This document shows, piece by piece, positions 8,867 to 16,934 of a stretch of DNA of 64,000 nt. A model generated the notes under the pieces. The model was given only the letters and a program-made list of their open reading frames with translations, was not told the DNA's origin and made no database searches. The first letter of the stretch is position 1. The number at the start of each line of letters is the position of its first letter. The translations under genes were made by a program, and so were the position numbers. Source of the DNA: Deltaproteobacteria bacterium (GTDB taxonomy: Bacteria > Desulfobacterota > Binatia > UBA1149 > JAJCZL01); assembly GCA_029262415.1 (NCBI GenBank), contig JAJCZL010000027.1, positions 1 through 64,000 of the forward strand, in the 5' to 3' direction.

Positions 8867-9919
8867 CTACTTGTGCTCGAGCAGGAACGCGGCGATCGCC
8901 TTGGCCGCGAGCAAATGCCCCTGGGCGTGAGGGTGATCTCCGTCGTACGGGACAAACAGCGATGCGTGCCCGTCGAAGTGGGGTCGGAACGTCTGCTCGA
9001 GGTCGATCACCGGCAGATCGTGCCTTTTGGCGAGAGCACTCACCCTGACAGGAAACGCGTCTTTACCGAACTCCTGTTTGAACGTAAGCGGCGCCGGCCA
9101 AACAGCCATGGCGACTGCGAAACCACGTTCGCGACTCATGGTCACGAGCTCAGCGAGCGCAGCGTCGACACGTGCGTAGCCGGCCTCTACTCTCCTCGAC
9201 GTGTTGCCCGATAACACGTCCATACGTAGTACCGCATGACTGGAGGGTGAATCGTTTCGTGCTGATACTCTGGCGTACAGTTGCATCAGGCCGTAGAGTA
9301 AACGCGAGCGCTTCACCGCATTTCTCAGGGCGAATGAGAGGGGAGATCGTTCTAAGCGTGCGAGGAAAGTCTTGGATCTCTCGAGGTCGTCTCTGTCGGA
9401 GACCAGTGCGCCGTCGTCTGTTACGAGCACTCCCCGCTTCTTGTTGATGTCGTTCCAATAGTAGCCGAGTACTACCCAATCGGGATCGTAAAGGAGGCCG
9501 TCGGTTCGCAGGTAGGCGATTTCCTGCGGTGTGTTGTAACCGGGGACCGCCGCGTTGATCACCTCGGCCTTGATACCGCGCGCAGTCAGGATCCGCTCGA
9601 GTTGAACCGAAACGGTGTCTTCTTCGCGGACAGCGAACCCGAAGACCACCGAATCGCCCAGCATCAGAATGCGGACCGTGTCTTTTGGCTTTTCGTGCGG
9701 CAGGGATCGACCACGCAGTCCGCGTTCGTTGGTGCGTACCGGCTTGTCGGCCGTGTAGGTCTGCTGGTGTGGTTTGAGCGCGAAGATGAGTTCTTCGCTC
9801 GCGACGAACTGTACCTGCGGGTACTTCCACGGTAGCGGCGCCGGAAGAAAAAGCCTCACCAGCAATTCGCCGATAGCGAGGGCGGTAAGGATACCGAACG
9901 CTGCCGCGGCCGACTTCAA
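8867..9919 (-). CDS. membrane-anchored SGNH/GDSL hydrolase
   Basis: The 350-residue protein has one N-terminal hydrophobic anchor (residues 3-26), then a periplasmic SGNH domain. Block I is LGDS with nucleophile Ser90; GYNT and the YWND Asn fit the oxyanion blocks; Asp328 and His331 (DGDHPH) complete the triad. Family members are esterases or acetyl-esterases/transferases. Beside the polysaccharide genes, a glycan de-acetylation or acetyl-transfer role is plausible but not shown. It is separated from the ligase gene by 52 bp (tail to tail) and is transcribed alone. Confidence 0.85.
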   Translation of the reverse strand: MKSAAAAFGILTALAIGELLVRLFLPAPLPWKYPQVQFVASEELIFALKPHQQTYTADKPVRTNERGLRGRSLPHEKPKDTVRILMLGDSVVFGFAVREEDTVSVQLERILTARGIKAEVINAAVPGYNTPQEIAYLRTDGLLYDPDWVVLGYYWNDINKKRGVLVTDDGALVSDRDDLERSKTFLARLERSPLSFALRNAVKRSRLLYGLMQLYARVSARNDSPSSHAVLRMDVLSGNTSRRVEAGYARVDAALAELVTMSRERGFAVAMAVWPAPLTFKQEFGKDAFPVRVSALAKRHDLPVIDLEQTFRPHFDGHASLFVPYDGDHPHAQGHLLAAKAIAAFLLEHK

Positions 9920-10523
9920 TGGACTGTGTATCCCAGTGCTGTCGGTTCCCCGGCCGAGTTAGGTGAACCGGCTGTCATGTGCGCAAGCCCGGCGAGCGCT
10001 TGTTTGGAACTATGATGACTAAACACTTCTCGATATATCTCGATACCATGTACCTTGGGTCGACGCTGGTCATCATGCTGTTTCGGTGTTTTTCGTGTTG
10101 CTGGGGAGTGCCTCGGTTCCCGCTAGCGAAGGAGTTTACCACCCATGTCGGAGGTAGTCGAAACCGTTCACGAGGACGAGGGTGTGAAGCGACTGAAGTC
10201 GCGGGGTAACATCCGTGACAGGGGCGCTGACGCTTGTTTGCAGGTCAGATTCGTAACGCAGCCGACCGATATCAATAATAGGTAGGCTTTCGGCTGCTGA
10301 TCGGGCCAGCATCCATGCCATTGTAGAACTGTCCATTGTCGCACTCCGGATCTATACTGCAGCATTGTCCAACAACGGGGTTCTCACAATGCCCCGCGTT
10401 ACAAACATCCGCCGCACATCCGGCCTGGTCGTTACAGTCTACGTTTGAACTACATGTCCCACAGGCCATATTCGGTACGAGCACCCCAAAAATGCTTTGA
10501 GGAGACGGATATGGATGGGCGCG
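9920..10523. other. 604-bp region with low coding density
   Basis: No convincing intact gene is present. It holds the Cys-rich fragment at 10272-10484 and a short direct repeat of CTCGATA near 10030-10046. Several plus-strand open frames lack family character and ribosome sites. The SGNH promoter should lie at the left end, and the sulfatase transcript ends at the right end. Confidence 0.4.
10272..10484 (-). pseudogene. Cys-rich repeat fragment, probable gene relic
   Basis: A frame of about 70 residues carries nine Cys, eight in a C-x2-C-x5-C-x4-C-x4-C-x4-C type spacing (CGTC, NVDCND, CAADVCNAGHC, CCSIDPEC). This resembles the Cys-rich modules of myxobacterial surface proteins. It has no signal peptide or clear ribosome site, and the last 20 residues have no module character. 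It lies in the same frame as, and just after, the sulfatase stop (10524-10526). It may be the remnant of a larger secreted protein. It could also be chance, so the call is weak. Confidence 0.3.
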
Positions 10524-12314
10524 CTATTCGACGTAGCCGAGAGTCCGCAAACGCTGGCGAACCGAAGGATCGATATCTGCTTGGTCTAGCGCGTTATCAG
10601 CGACGCGCGCCACGTACTCTTTGGTCTCTGCTCGAAGACGAACTGCCACAGCGACTTCACGATCGACAATGTTCCTCAGTTCGAGTGGATCTTTGCGGAT
10701 ATCAAATAGGAGTTCGATGCCATCATCCACGTTGGAGATCAGTTTGTATCTGCCGTCGCTGACGGCAACCAGTCGGTTGCCGGGAATGTGAAAGGTTTCG
10801 GAGACTGCCGTCCGATCGGTGGCCTGTTTAGGATCGGCTAACATCGGCAGCAGGCTGATCCCGTCCAACTCGGAGGAGTGCTTGAGTCCAAGCAAGGCGA
10901 GCAAAGTAGGTGCGACGTCAACGCTTCTCACCTGCGCTTCGATTTTCACCCCGCTCGGGATCGCGCGCGGGTAACGGATAAAAAACGGCACCTTCGTTTG
11001 CTCATTGTAAATGGCTGCACTGTGCCCGACGTAGTTGTGTTCGCCCAGTGCCTCACCGTGATCAGCAATGGCCACAACGATTGTATTGTCGTAGACCCCT
11101 GTCTTCTCCAGCGCTGCAATAAGCCGTCCGAGTTCTTCGTCCAGGTAAGCAACGTCGGAATCGTACAAATAGGACCTATCGAGCGCGTCGGTGACCGTCG
11201 CGCCGGGATGATACTTGAGGCTCAAGAACCGCCGTGGCGGTGCGTAAGGATCGTGCGCGTCGAAATAGTGGACCCAAAGGAAGAACGGCTTCTCCCCGCG
11301 ACGTGAGAGGAACCCGATCGCCCGAGAGCTTTGGATCGAGGCTCCGAAGTAGCCGCCATTGTCACGTACAACCTGGAGGCGTTTCAGCACACGCGCAAGC
11401 AGGGTGTTACGAAATCCAATGAAGGGATAATCGAGGGGCGGCAACTCAAAGTGATATTCGTCGAACCCACGCTCAATCCCCCCTCCTGGCGCGAGCGGAG
11501 GTGACGAAATGATTGCCGCCGTCGTATATCCGGCTTCCTGCAAGTATTCGGCAAGCATCTTGACATTGGGCTGGATCCGTTTGCCGCCAACGAACCCGCG
11601 AATCCCGTGGGCAACCGGGTAGAGACCTGAGAAGATCGACATGTGTGAGGGCGGGGTGAGCGGCGCATGTGAGATCGTATTGTGAAACAGGACTCCCTCA
11701 TCGGCGAGCCGATCCATGTTGGGCGTACTGGCCCCTCCGTACCCATTGACACCGATTCGGTCAGCGCGAAGCGTATCGAGCGTCAAGATGACGACGTTTG
11801 GTGCACGCACCCGAGAGCCAGACGCAACCGGCACATCGGCGATAGTCGCTATAGCCCACTCGGTTTCGAACCTAGAACGTTGCACGTAGCCTGCTGCCGT
11901 TCCGAGCGTCATCCACGCGAGCACAGCGATCTGCGCCCGCCCCAGCCGAGGATGGCGAGGCACGAACTTATGGAAAAGGAAGGTAACCGCCGCCCCCACC
12001 AGCAGAGAAGCGCCCGCGACGGCGGCGAGCGTACCCCGTTGCGAGCCGGGATAGTATCGCGCGTAGGTCACAACGCCGTGGAACAACGGGGCGCTGAGAC
12101 CCGCGCCCATCAGAAGCGTCCGCCACGGCAACACCGAAGCCATCAACGCGAACGGTACGGCGTAACTCGCCTGGATTGAAGCAAGGCTCGCCAGCGCTGT
12201 CAGCCATCCCTCAGCGATCTCCTGGGTATCAAAGTGCAGAGCGGCGTCGGCCGTCCCGAGGACGAATCCCACCAGTGCTCCAGCTGCCGCCAGCGTCGGT
12301 GTTCCTTCTTTCAT
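10524..12314 (-). CDS. membrane-anchored sulfatase-fold (alkaline phosphatase superfamily) enzyme with Thr at the nucleophile site
   Basis: About 596 residues. The N-terminal 150 form four or five membrane helices. A sulfatase domain follows: metal ligands in VVILTLDTLRADR, WVHYFDAHDPYAPP, IADHGEALGEH. The end LRTLGYVE is the usual sulfatase terminus. Sulfatases need a C/S-x-P-x-R nucleophile motif, but here the region reads LTPPSHMSIFSG, placing Thr (about residue 220) at the Cys position and His at the Arg. Thr is the nucleophile in LtaS- and EptA-type phospho-transferases of the same fold, so phospho-group transfer or hydrolysis in the periplasm is possible. Start ATG 12314 is chosen over an in-frame GTG at 12332; neither has a strong ribosome site. 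Confidence 0.8.
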   Translation of the reverse strand: MKEGTPTLAAAGALVGFVLGTADAALHFDTQEIAEGWLTALASLASIQASYAVPFALMASVLPWRTLLMGAGLSAPLFHGVVTYARYYPGSQRGTLAAVAGASLLVGAAVTFLFHKFVPRHPRLGRAQIAVLAWMTLGTAAGYVQRSRFETEWAIATIADVPVASGSRVRAPNVVILTLDTLRADRIGVNGYGGASTPNMDRLADEGVLFHNTISHAPLTPPSHMSIFSGLYPVAHGIRGFVGGKRIQPNVKMLAEYLQEAGYTTAAIISSPPLAPGGGIERGFDEYHFELPPLDYPFIGFRNTLLARVLKRLQVVRDNGGYFGASIQSSRAIGFLSRRGEKPFFLWVHYFDAHDPYAPPRRFLSLKYHPGATVTDALDRSYLYDSDVAYLDEELGRLIAALEKTGVYDNTIVVAIADHGEALGEHNYVGHSAAIYNEQTKVPFFIRYPRAIPSGVKIEAQVRSVDVAPTLLALLGLKHSSELDGISLLPMLADPKQATDRTAVSETFHIPGNRLVAVSDGRYKLISNVDDGIELLFDIRKDPLELRNIVDREVAVAVRLRAETKEYVARVADNALDQADIDPSVRQRLRTLGYVE

Positions 12315-12453
12315 CTTGGGTTCAGCTCGCACGCTAACCGGAACGCTGCCATCCTATAACAGACCGTAGTCCTTTTCCGCATGACGTCGCTGTGATATCC
12401 AGGCTCTGCCCGCGGATATCAGTCCCAGTGTCTGCCCGGGGTTCGAACAGCCG

Positions 12454-12936
12454 ATGACGGAGCGTGAACTGATCGATACCGTGCTGCGGCTGGCGTGCGC
12501 GGCTGTCACGTCGGGCCGGGGCGGTCCCTTCGGTGCCGTCGTAGTCTTGGACGGGAGGATAATTGGTCGCGGAGAGAACCGGGTCACGTCGGAGAACGAT
12601 CCTACTGCGCACGCTGAAGTGATAGCGGTTCGCAATGCGTGCCGCGAGATAGGGCACTTCGAACTCCTGGGTGCGGTCCTCTACGCCAGTTGTGAGCCTT
12701 GTCCGATGTGTCTTGGCGCCGCCTACTGGGCGCGGGTCGAGAAAATCGTCTTTGCCGCCGACCGCGCCGATGCGACGGCGGCCGGTTTCGACGATGCATT
12801 TATCTACGACGAAATCCTGCGTCGGCCGGACCAACGACGTATCGAGACGGTGGCGTATCGCGATCCCGCCCCCGGGTTTGATGCACTGGCTCCCTTCAGA
12901 CTCTGGCGTGAGAAAGAAGACAAGATTCGCTACTGA
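12454..12936 (+). CDS. guaD: guanine deaminase (cytidine deaminase-like fold)
   Basis: The 160-residue protein closely follows the Bacillus GuaD pattern: GGPFGAVVV, NDPTAHAEV with zinc ligand His53 and proton shuttle Glu55, CEPCPMC with zinc ligands Cys83 and Cys86, and a GFDDAFIYDEI tail that is typical of guanine deaminase and absent from the tRNA adenosine deaminase TadA. It converts guanine to xanthine for purine salvage or nitrogen supply. The length is normal. It stands between the divergent sulfatase gene and the convergent nitroreductase gene, with no purine genes next to it. Confidence 0.88.
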   Translation: MTERELIDTVLRLACAAVTSGRGGPFGAVVVLDGRIIGRGENRVTSENDPTAHAEVIAVRNACREIGHFELLGAVLYASCEPCPMCLGAAYWARVEKIVFAADRADATAAGFDDAFIYDEILRRPDQRRIETVAYRDPAPGFDALAPFRLWREKEDKIRY

Positions 12937-12968
12937 AGGTTAGCTCGCTCCAGCCGCGCCGCACCCAG

Positions 12969-13451
12969 CTACCCCTCGGTGGGTCTCAAAAGGATCACCG
13001 GGATCTTGCGCGAAGTTGCCTTTTGGTAAGACTCGTAGGGTTTGTACATCTGCACGAGCTTTGGCCACAGTCGGTCGCGCTCGCTGTCGGATGCAAACTC
13101 CGCACGCATCTTGCGCACACGTCCGTTCAGTTCGACTTGGGCTTCAGGGTTCGCGCGTAGGTTGTGGCACCAAGCCGGTGAACGCACGTCGCCGCCGTGC
13201 GAGGCGACCAGCGCGTAGCTGTCGCCGTCGATCAGATAGAGCAGGGGAACGGTACGTGTTTTGCCCGACTTTCGGCCGGTCGTGCTCAGCAGTATGACCG
13301 GTGCTTTGAAGAACGTGCCGCCGAGCTTGCCGTTCGACAGTCGGTACAAGAAATTGTGCAGCCGCGTCACCGCGTGCTCGATCGCGCGTACGAAGCCGGG
13401 AAAGTTGCGGCCGGTGTGCTTAGTCGGGGGTGTGGTGTTTTGATTGCTCAT
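12969..13451 (-). CDS. deazaflavin (F420)-dependent nitroreductase-like protein, Ddn family
   Basis: The 160-residue protein contains LLSTTGRKSGKTRTVPLLYL, the hallmark of the Ddn/FDOR split-barrel family, then SHGGDVRSPAWCHNLRANPEAQVEL. Characterised relatives use reduced F420 to reduce quinones or nitro compounds. Start ATG 13451 is preferred because a GAGGAG lies 10 nt upstream; the longer in-frame start overlaps that site. The window also encodes two LLM-family enzymes, so an F420-using host is plausible. Whether this host makes F420 cannot be seen here. Confidence 0.82.
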   Translation of the reverse strand: MSNQNTTPPTKHTGRNFPGFVRAIEHAVTRLHNFLYRLSNGKLGGTFFKAPVILLSTTGRKSGKTRTVPLLYLIDGDSYALVASHGGDVRSPAWCHNLRANPEAQVELNGRVRKMRAEFASDSERDRLWPKLVQMYKPYESYQKATSRKIPVILLRPTEG

Positions 13452-13861
13452 GATTACGAGTCTCCTCATCTCTTCCCCGGCGGTGAATACTCGGGGCCGC
13501 AGTCGCCCCGTTCGGGCGAGTAATACTCAAGAACCTGGATGAATGCATGCAATTTGTCACCTTAGGCTTTCCGACTCGATCGGCCTAAAGCGACAAGCAC
13601 ATAGAACCTCGACCAATCCATGAGCCGCCTCTCGCAAACCTATGCGTTCGCTGTAGTTTCTCTCGCGCTCATATACAGCCAATCAAACCTCGCCTGGGTT
13701 TGCCGACACTTGTAGTGCTGACACTGACCATGCCGACCAGCCCACCGCACCGGCGCGCTGGTCGGCATGGCAGATGCCATAGCGGTTTCCTCGGCACACT
13801 ACCGTGGAGTTTTTCCCGTTACCTAGCTTCGCAACGGTTACACTGGATGCGTGGTGACTAA
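13452..13861. promoter_or_regulatory. 410-bp gap upstream of the exporter operon
   Basis: This divergent intergenic region lies between the Ddn-like gene and the four-gene exporter operon. No gene is seen. It holds the long inverted repeat at 13728-13770, about 90 bp before the first GTG of the operon, and should carry the operon promoter. Confidence 0.4.
13728..13770. repeat. perfect 14-bp inverted repeat upstream of the exporter operon
   Basis: CCATGCCGACCAGC (13728-13741) and GCTGGTCGGCATGG (13757-13770) are exact reverse complements around a 15-nt spacer. No T-run follows, so it is not a standard terminator on either strand. Candidates are an attenuator-like RNA hairpin in the leader of the operon, or a regulator site. 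Confidence 0.6.
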
Positions 13862-15043
13862 GTGCCCGTAGAACCCGATCAACAACATGCGACAGAGACA
13901 CTAGAAGGCGGCCTGTCCGGCTCTTGGCTCGGACTTAAGTTTTTAGCCGTGCCGTTCCTAGTGGCAATCCTCGTGGGTGGTGTGGTGTTGACCGACCTGC
14001 GTGCGGGGGTTGGCAATTCCGACGGCTTCGTATGCACGACCGCCGACCGTTGGCGTAAGCAGTTTGGCGAGGCTTCATCCGAACTTCGGGTGATCCGCGT
14101 CGATGTGGCATTCCGCGGGCGTGCTAAGAAGTTCGGTCCCGGCGAAGGTGTGGTGGTTGCCGCAACCGGCCTCGACCTTGACGGTTTGCAGAAAGTGGTT
14201 GCGACCGCGGCAGATCCTCCGGGCCTGGGTTCTGTTCTCTACGAGGGTATCCAGAACCAGGTTTGGGAGTACGCGGGCAAGCTCCACCGCGATATCAACT
14301 ACACGGCGCTTACCTTGGTACACCCGGTAGCGTCGAGCTACGGCGTCGCTCCTCCGACCGAGCTTGTTGAGAACGAAGACGGCGAAATGGTCGAGGTAGC
14401 GATGTTACCCGAACTCAACCGCGTGGGCGCCGACGTGCTCTACGAGTCGGGACTGAGCCCGGAGTTGACCCGAGATCACTCCCTCGAGCAATGTCAGGGC
14501 TTTGATTCTTGGGCGACCCAGGCTGCAGCTTCGGGCGATGCGATGACTAAGTTTGCACGAATAGCCAATCGCGTTGCTAAGCACCTGGTCGCTCCTGCCG
14601 ACGATCAGACCGAGGAGAATGTTTGCACCGCGATCCGTGAGCAAACTTTCACCCCTCATCAGGCGCAGGTTGCGCTCGTCATGGGTGCGCGTCATGTCGG
14701 CCTCTCGGCATTCGCGATCACCGGCGCGCAGCCCGAACGACGCTACCTGGCCTCGGTATGGGCGGGGCGGCGTGGCTGGCTGCTCCTCGACCTTGAGGAC
14801 CCCGAGACCGGCTATCTCGACGATGCGCCGGCGCTGCTTGCCAAGGCACCGGTATTGGCCGAGTTTGCGGTCGCCAATCACGGATTCTGGAACCCCACCG
14901 CAGTCGCCTACACCGCCACACCGGAGGATGGGGCTTATGCGCCGATTGTCCGCACCGCCTGGCAGGGGCCGGGAACAAACACGGCCGACGGCACGCCGAC
15001 GACGCACGTGCGTACATTCGCGCTCGCAGAGGTATGCCGATGA
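13862..15043 (+). CDS. unknown membrane-anchored extracytoplasmic protein, first gene of the exporter operon
   Basis: The 393-residue protein starts at a GTG (13862). One membrane helix (about residues 24-44, FLAVPFLVAILVGGVVL) is followed by a long extracytoplasmic part. I do not recognise the family. Residues about 250-325 (AIREQTFTPHQAQVAL to GWLLLDLEDPETGY) faintly follow a transglutaminase-like layout, including the late Asp, but the expected Cys and His are not in place; treat this as speculation. It overlaps the thioredoxin-like gene by ATGA at 15040-15043, the first of three such overlaps in a four-gene unit that ends in an ABC ATPase and permease. A role outside the membrane in handling the exported substrate fits the context. 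Confidence 0.75.
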   Translation: MPVEPDQQHATETLEGGLSGSWLGLKFLAVPFLVAILVGGVVLTDLRAGVGNSDGFVCTTADRWRKQFGEASSELRVIRVDVAFRGRAKKFGPGEGVVVAATGLDLDGLQKVVATAADPPGLGSVLYEGIQNQVWEYAGKLHRDINYTALTLVHPVASSYGVAPPTELVENEDGEMVEVAMLPELNRVGADVLYESGLSPELTRDHSLEQCQGFDSWATQAAASGDAMTKFARIANRVAKHLVAPADDQTEENVCTAIREQTFTPHQAQVALVMGARHVGLSAFAITGAQPERRYLASVWAGRRGWLLLDLEDPETGYLDDAPALLAKAPVLAEFAVANHGFWNPTAVAYTATPEDGAYAPIVRTAWQGPGTNTADGTPTTHVRTFALAEVCR

Positions 15044-15699
15044 AGCCGGTAGAATATAGCCACAGCACGTGGCTCTCGGGCCAACGAATGCTGCGCATCC
15101 GCAGCCGCGACGTCGCGATCTTCGCAGTTCTATGTTTGATCGCCGCCGGTGCAGTTGCGACCGGGGCCATGGCTTCGCGTCAGGTCACGCCGACAGCGGC
15201 CCGTTCGATCGCGACGATGTTGCGGCGCTTGGAGGCTACACCGGATCTGCCCAACGTGGTTCTCGTTGACGAGAACCAGAGTTGGTCGCCGCTTCTGTCG
15301 CTGACCCAGCGTACAGAGTCGGTGGTCGCATTCTACGGCGCCGGCTGCGAAGAGTGCCAGAAAATCGTCCCGCGGATGGTTGCCGCTTTGGGCGTTGACG
15401 GACCATGGCTGTTGGTGGTCAAGGCCGACGAAGATGCCGGCGAAGTGCGTAGGCGTTTGAACGACCTGGGCTTGCGACGGCTGCGCTTCGTTATCGACAA
15501 GAAGGGGCAGCTCGCCGAAGGCGGCAACGTCGATGTGCTGCCAACTGTTTTCCGTGTCGGTTCTCACGGCCAGGTGCTCGAGCGCATCGAAGGAACCCAG
15601 GAGTATGTATTCGAGCGCTTGTTGCGCCGGTTCGGCGGCGGCGTGTACGCGCGCGTCGAGGGCGGACCAGACGGACAGGTGCGGTGGGAAAGGCGATGA
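15040..15699 (+). CDS. membrane-anchored thioredoxin-like protein with CEEC motif
   Basis: The 219-residue protein has one N-terminal membrane helix (about residues 24-45) and a thioredoxin fold outside the membrane: FYGAGCEECQKIVP gives a C-x-x-C pair at Cys103/Cys106, and VLPTVF supplies the cis-Pro at 168. It probably reduces, oxidises or isomerises disulfides of a substrate or partner. CEEC is unlike the common CGPC or CPHC pairs. ATG 15040 is chosen over 15034 because it makes an ATGA overlap with the upstream stop and has AGAGG about 7 nt before it. It overlaps the ABC ATPase gene the same way at its 3' end. Confidence 0.8.
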   Translation: MKPVEYSHSTWLSGQRMLRIRSRDVAIFAVLCLIAAGAVATGAMASRQVTPTAARSIATMLRRLEATPDLPNVVLVDENQSWSPLLSLTQRTESVVAFYGAGCEECQKIVPRMVAALGVDGPWLLVVKADEDAGEVRRRLNDLGLRRLRFVIDKKGQLAEGGNVDVLPTVFRVGSHGQVLERIEGTQEYVFERLLRRFGGGVYARVEGGPDGQVRWERR

Positions 15700-16934
15700 G
15701 CGAACTTGACCGATACCGAAATCGCCCGATTCCAGGGCGCCGCCCGCAAAGGCTGACGCAGGCAGCGTCTGCCGTTGCGGGAGCCCCGACGGCGGGTGCC
15801 CGGGATCTATCGCCCGAGGGCCTCGCCCCCGAACTGATCGAACTTACTGAGGACCATCAGCAGGCAGAGCGCCGCCTCGCCAATGAGCACGTTCGAAAAC
15901 TGATCGACGCCCCGAGATCCACCGGGCTGCAGATGCGCGACGACGAGAGTTACGATCTGATCGCAGCGTCGGCGGGCGCCGATCTGCTGGTCTCGGTGCG
16001 TGACATCCACATGATCTTTACAACCGGCTTTAAGCCGCCCGTGCACGCCTTGCGTGGGGTGACGCTCTCGGTGCAGCGCGGTTCGATCATGGGACTGCTC
16101 GGGCCGAACGGTTGCGGAAAAACCACGACCCTGTCTTGCGTGCTCGGCTTGCTCAACCCGCAGCGGGGTTCTATCCATATCGACGGGCGCCTGGTGGGTT
16201 ACGGCGGATTCGACGGCAAGAAACGCTTGTACGGCGTGGTTCTTGAAGATACGCGCCTTCCTCCGTTTCTCAGTGTCGCGGAGTCCTTACGGCTGGTTTG
16301 TTCGATGTGCGGCCTCGACGATTTTGACGCCAAGATCGAGTTCGAGAAAGTTACCAACATGTGTGAGATCGGCTCGGTTCACGACCGTCGCATCAACGAG
16401 TTGTCGAAAGGACAAGCGCGCCGCGTCGGCCTGGCCGCGGCGTTGATCGGTGATCCGCCGTTGCTGGTTTTGGACGAACCAAGCTCAGGACTCGATGTCG
16501 CCGCGCGTTTGGAATTTGACGAGGTGCTGCGTCGGCTGCACGACGGCAAGCGCACGGTTATCATCGCGTCGCACTTCTTAGGCGACGTGCAGAACACATG
16601 TACGCACGTCGGCGTGATGCGCGACGGTCGCGTGAAAGTTGCCGGGCCTACTGAGACGCTGTTGGACCTGACCGAGCCGACATCCAAGAACGGCGTCAAG
16701 TCGAATATTTTCGTCGAAGAGCGCTTCCTGCCGGTTTTGGCGCGAGAGGGGGTCGCATGCGGTACCTGCACCTACCCCGGCTTGGTGCAAGTGCTCACCG
16801 ACAAGCCGGATCACCTCAGCGTGCCTATGCTGGTTAACTCCGGAGTCGTTCCGCGTCGTATGGAACCCAGGGTGAGTCTGGTGTCGGTGTACACCGCGCT
16901 CATCAACGAAGAACACGAAGAGGTTCCGTCATGA
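15696..16934 (+). CDS. ABC transporter ATP-binding protein with long N-terminal extension
   Basis: The 412-residue protein starts at ATG 15696 (ATGA overlap; GGGAAAGG just upstream). About 95 residues precede the ABC domain, which is unusual for an ABC-2 ATPase. Then come Walker A GPNGCGKT (136-143), signature LSKGQ (236-240), Walker B LLVLDEP with Asp260/Glu261, and the switch His in IIASHFL. Where the Q-loop Gln is expected, the aligned residue is Glu184 (VVLEDTRLPP). About 100 residues follow the ABC core. It would power the permease encoded next, from the inner membrane face. The Q-loop change may alter coupling; the alignment is by eye. Confidence 0.85.
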   Translation: MSELDRYRNRPIPGRRPQRLTQAASAVAGAPTAGARDLSPEGLAPELIELTEDHQQAERRLANEHVRKLIDAPRSTGLQMRDDESYDLIAASAGADLLVSVRDIHMIFTTGFKPPVHALRGVTLSVQRGSIMGLLGPNGCGKTTTLSCVLGLLNPQRGSIHIDGRLVGYGGFDGKKRLYGVVLEDTRLPPFLSVAESLRLVCSMCGLDDFDAKIEFEKVTNMCEIGSVHDRRINELSKGQARRVGLAAALIGDPPLLVLDEPSSGLDVAARLEFDEVLRRLHDGKRTVIIASHFLGDVQNTCTHVGVMRDGRVKVAGPTETLLDLTEPTSKNGVKSNIFVEERFLPVLAREGVACGTCTYPGLVQVLTDKPDHLSVPMLVNSGVVPRRMEPRVSLVSVYTALINEEHEEVPS

